A DNA stretch of 9,082 nucleotides from Burkholderiaceae bacterium (GTDB lineage: Bacteria > Pseudomonadota > Gammaproteobacteria > Burkholderiales > Burkholderiaceae_E). Positions 7,601-9,082 of the stretch are shown in pieces; the stretch's first letter is position 1, and the number at the start of each line of letters is the position of its first letter. The stretch covers positions 1-9,082 of the forward strand of contig JAHYJF010000137.1 in assembly GCA_019428955.1 (NCBI GenBank), read 5' to 3'. Position numbers and translations under genes: made by a program. A model generated the notes under the pieces. That model saw only the letters and a program-made list of their open reading frames with translations, was not told the DNA's origin and did not search any database.

Positions 7601-9082
7601 CGGTGGGTCCGCCACCGCCTGATCCTGTACCCGCGCCGCCCATCATGCGCCCCGAAACCCTCGCCTTCGACAATTCGCTCGGGGGGTTCACCCCCACGGG
7701 GGGCGACTATGTGGTCCATCTGGAGGGCGGACAGGTGACGCCAGCGCCATGGTGCAACGTGCTGGCCAACGAGAGCTTCGGCACCATCGTTTCCGAAGCC
7801 GGACTGGGCTTCACCTGGTCCATCAACAGCGGCGAGCATCGACTGACGCCATGGTCGAACGACCCTCTGGTCGATCCGCAATCCGAGGCGCTCTATCTGC
7901 GCGACGAGGAATCGGAGCATATCTGGACGCCGACCCCGCTGCCTGCCGGCAGCGCCGCGACCTGCCAGATCCGCCACCGGGCGGGCGCGACGACCTGGCA
8001 GCGCCACGAAGAAGGCCTCGAACAGCTCTTGACCGTCTTCGTCCCGCCGGATGCTCCGGTGAAGCTGGCGCTGCTGAGCCTGTCCAATCCCGGCGATCGG
8101 GACCGCCGGTTCACGGTCACCTATTATGCCGAGTGGCTGCTGGGGTCGATGTCCAGTACCGCGCGGCCGCATGTGGCCTGCGGTTTCGATTTCGAAAGCC
8201 GGGCGCTGATCGCACGCAACGGCTGGATTCCCGAGTTCGGCGACCGCACCGTGTTTCTTGCCGCCAGCCGGCCGCCGCACAGCCTGACCTGCGACCGCGC
8301 GGCGTTTCTCGGCCGGCCGGGCGATCCGGCCAAACCCGCCGGCCTGACAGCCTGGGGCCTCGATGGTGCCGTCAGCGATGTCGCCGACCCTTGCGCGGCA
8401 TTCCAGGTCCATATTGACTTGGCCGCCGGCGCGACAGAGGAGGTCGTCTTCGTCCTTGGCGAGGGCAGCGATCATGCCGACGCGGCACGTCTCGCGGTGC
8501 ATTGGTCCGACGTCGAGAAGGCGAAACAGGCCCTTGCCGACAACGATGCCGTCTGGACCCGGCGCCTCGGCGCCGTTCAGGTCACCACGCCGGACCCGGC
8601 CTTCGATTTGATGGTCAATCGCTGGCTCCTCAACCAGGCCTATGCTTCACGGATATTTGCGCGGGCCGGGTTCCAGCAGGCCGGGGGCGCCTTCGGTTTC
8701 CGAGACCAGCTTCAGGATATGATGGCGCTTCTGTTTTCCGATCCCCAGCGCGTGCGTGCGCATATCCTCGACTGTGCGTCCCGCCAGTTCGAGGAGGGCG
8801 ATGTGCTGCATTGGTGGCATCCCCCACTGGGCCGGGGTGTGCGAACGCACTGCTCGGACGATCTGCTGTGGCTGGTCTATGCAACCGGCCGCTATGTCCG
8901 GGCGACCGGCGACACCGCCATCCTGACCGCCGAAGTCCCGTTTCTGTCCGCCCCGCCGCTGGGATCCGACGAGGAGGACCGCTACGCCCTGTTCGAGCCG
9001 GGCGCGGAGCGCGCCTCGCTCTTCGAACATTGTCGGAGGGCAATGGATCGTGGCGTCACGACAGGTGCGCATGGGCTGCCCC
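1639..9082 (+). CDS. ndvB: Cyclic beta-1,2-glucan synthase, 3' end cut by the window
   Basis: This inner-membrane enzyme makes cyclic beta-1,2-glucan from UDP-glucose; an NdvA/ChvA-type exporter, not in this window, moves it to the periplasm. Frame 1 is open for 2481 codons; relatives are about 2800-2900 residues. Hydrophobic segments lie near 323-344, 350-374, 728-744, 748-766 and 850-884, with a weaker one at 794-812. Between the second and third is the GT84 transferase: DADT (D536, D538), SHDLFEG (648-654), YEDFP (668-672) and RRAFRWIRGDWQ (680-691, the Q/RxxRW motif). Residues about 900-1480 match the glucoamylase-like cyclisation domain (now GH189), with SPTNVG (951-956), GVSESGY (1360-1366) and HHQGM (1457-1461). 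GH94-type sandwich regions follow near 1520-1740 and 2010-2270, joined by a Pro-rich linker (about 1975-2004). The GH94 barrel opens with GFRDQLQD, HWWHPP (2391-2396) and SDDLLWL. In relatives this phosphorylase sets ring size. Its catalytic motif, usually GDWNDG, should come just past the edge. No frameshift or in-frame stop is seen. Confidence 0.95.
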   Translation, partial: MTLARAPLEETAAPDSPHTSAAVAIRSRHDIERGPPEPAAVWRKLSAILPWLVRARRDCADPPPHAIKASEWLLDNEFQVRRAIRQVREDLPAAFYRRLPRLVVAEYRGIPRVLALAQGMLDVAHMQVSLADTVAFVRAYQRDGPLTVAELWAFPAMLRLACLETLVQSLSELLPELVPPFEPTPRLAPHESLDPTEGVSRAISALMAVSNTSWKAFFEQVSRVEEILQGDPAGVYPAMDFDTRDRYRKAVEDIADGAGIPEWDVADAALTLTRAHAGARRLGHVGCWLVAEGRAELERKVGFRPGRSGALRRWIIAHPGQSYAGALAGFAIAAMIVPARLLAIYDAGVAAWVIGLVLSLAPAMIISVTFTHWLVTRLVPTRVLPKLDFEHGLDIGCEAVLVMPVILRKAAEVEPLIERLETHWLSNPDPFIRMALLSDLTDAEAERMPEDARIEAALVAGVRRLNARYADHAPFVLLHRGRRWNAAEGCWMGWERKRGKLEELAGLILGHLPDAFALREGAVGRLRQARFVVTLDADTTAPPNSINRLLGTLAHPLNRVEFDQTTGRPRRGYSFIQPRVEILPEAGDRSLFTRLYTGDTAIDIYSRAVSDVYQDLFGEGIFTGKGAFDVAAFHRCLHGCVPENAIVSHDLFEGLHGRAALASDIVFYEDFPADYLAYARRAFRWIRGDWQLMPWLGRTVPGRGDTRRPNRLSALDRWKVFDNLRRSLIPPALVAFAVAGWLALPGHALTWTALTVAAPGAYLFTDLITGLARGRRRGATQTTLHNLQDHAGRWLLAVVFLAYEAAMAIEAIGRTLHRLVVSRRRLLEWTSAAHSATEVSQTRLGTWREMVAAPLIATAVALMLGGLNPAALAGAAPLLLLWFASPEIARRISRKRRRVAETLRPEDRLYLRLIARRTWLYFEMFAGPEDNWLPPDNYQASPHEEIAHRSSPTNVGMLFLSTVTAWDLGHIGLRDLSARVTAALDTLDRLESHAGHTLNWFDTKTLKSLAPRYVSTVDSGNLAVSLLTLREACNEAARGPMLSPKLWDGLEDALSLLREALSVLPEADRQAICGSLDPIAGKLPEIRDVPRDWGAAIDTIRLEEWPEVQRLVAKALESNLKADGHEIFLWLERTDHHLLSMRRDLDALEPWRAVTAKPPGPMEGLVQLLEAMPPPDTPLDQMAAGIGRAREAFSRLAPADPESRRWAAEVVAALERGSAACRDLSGSLAQCAARAEVRAFGMDFRPLYDAETRTFFIGYNLDSDRLDQHHYDLLASEARLASYFAIAKRDVPVEHWFHLGRPITRAAGALTTLSWNGSMFEYLMPALLLPSDEGRLLGQSERAAVAAQRRYGEEIGLPWGVSESGYATRDAGHRYQYQAFGVPGLGLKRGLAEDYVVAPYASALALAVAPSTATKNLRRLDKLGLRDRYGFFEAADFTPDRRPASGGFTPVRAYMAHHQGMISAAIGNALNDNILVRRLGREPRMRATELLLQERVPWEYPPEQATEAETTAPDLARTPTPALHGWTARNRSALQLHVIGNGSLASWMTDAGGGALWWRGQSLTRWTGDDVRRVGDARIYVSERESGAVRSLGGRGADGTSETTFHAHKIEFHERVEGLSTNLEVAIAPGDDVEIRRVTLSNDSDATREIDVTSYAEVVLAPAPAHERHPAFSKLFIHSERLEGQNALIFKRRPRRPADRPPVLIHSLLAGDAAVTPAGFETDRRRFFGRHGDPERPPGAIEPLDGAAGWTLDPVMALRARVVLAPGARAQVDFVTVAAGSRETALEIANRYASPPALDWVMEDALRSAALEARRLGLDSRVLAEAQALCRDLVFPRPPPLVLAAASETALPAQPMLWSMGLSGDLPIVLVRVVDDAHAQLLPIIIRAHQWWLRHGLRADLVILREGASGYREPIRDLLFTALRDANVPERLGGPGGIHLLAADRFGAAERRTLEATARISLDGAATSLAEAMTPPRSGRTAPPRFQPVGPPPPDPVPAPPIMRPETLAFDNSLGGFTPTGGDYVVHLEGGQVTPAPWCNVLANESFGTIVSEAGLGFTWSINSGEHRLTPWSNDPLVDPQSEALYLRDEESEHIWTPTPLPAGSAATCQIRHRAGATTWQRHEEGLEQLLTVFVPPDAPVKLALLSLSNPGDRDRRFTVTYYAEWLLGSMSSTARPHVACGFDFESRALIARNGWIPEFGDRTVFLAASRPPHSLTCDRAAFLGRPGDPAKPAGLTAWGLDGAVSDVADPCAAFQVHIDLAAGATEEVVFVLGEGSDHADAARLAVHWSDVEKAKQALADNDAVWTRRLGAVQVTTPDPAFDLMVNRWLLNQAYASRIFARAGFQQAGGAFGFRDQLQDMMALLFSDPQRVRAHILDCASRQFEEGDVLHWWHPPLGRGVRTHCSDDLLWLVYATGRYVRATGDTAILTAEVPFLSAPPLGSDEEDRYALFEPGAERASLFEHCRRAMDRGVTTGAHGLP

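Noticed and set aside
6979..8502. A 507-codon open frame on the minus strand
   Set aside because: It lies wholly antisense to well-conserved glucan synthase sequence. Long antisense frames are expected in GC-rich genes, and its translation looks like no protein family.
1..9082. CRISPR array, tRNA or rRNA genes
   Set aside because: No regularly spaced direct repeats and no cloverleaf or rRNA-like stretches were seen on reading both strands.

Overview
The window is GC-rich DNA with strong G/C bias at third codon positions. It most likely comes from an alphaproteobacterium: its dominant gene is a cyclic beta-1,2-glucan synthase (NdvB/ChvB/Cgs type), a family best known there. Genus cannot be fixed from the sequence.

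Layout. Positions 1-169 are the end of an IS3-family insertion sequence read on the minus strand: the first 39 codons of orfA and a terminal inverted repeat beginning TGAACC. Directly against it lies a 41-codon C-terminal tail of a membrane protein (170-297), which I read as the remnant of a gene cut by the element. Positions 298-616 form a non-coding control region. It holds an FNR/FixK-like palindrome (432-447), a possible -10 element about 41 bp upstream of the inferred start point, a strong leader hairpin (541-565) and a good ribosome binding site (606-610). From 617 to 1642 is a tandem-domain universal stress protein. Its stop codon overlaps a GTG start (GTGA, 1639-1642) of a very large reading frame that stays open to the window edge at 9082, giving 2481 codons. 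This is the cyclic beta-1,2-glucan synthase, with its parts in the usual order: N-terminal region, two membrane segments, GT84 glucosyltransferase, more membrane segments, the cyclisation (glucoamylase-like, GH189-type) domain, two GH94-type beta-sandwich regions, and the start of the GH94 phosphorylase barrel. The last part is cut off by the window.

How the genes work together. The stress protein and the synthase look like one transcription unit with translational coupling. Cyclic beta-1,2-glucans are periplasmic osmoregulatory and envelope polysaccharides. A stress protein made from the same message, possibly under a Crp/FNR-type regulator, suggests that glucan synthesis is tied to an oxygen, redox or energy-stress signal. 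That link is inference. I see no wholly new system here. The points most worth a second look are the control region, the coupled usp-ndvB arrangement and the IS junction.
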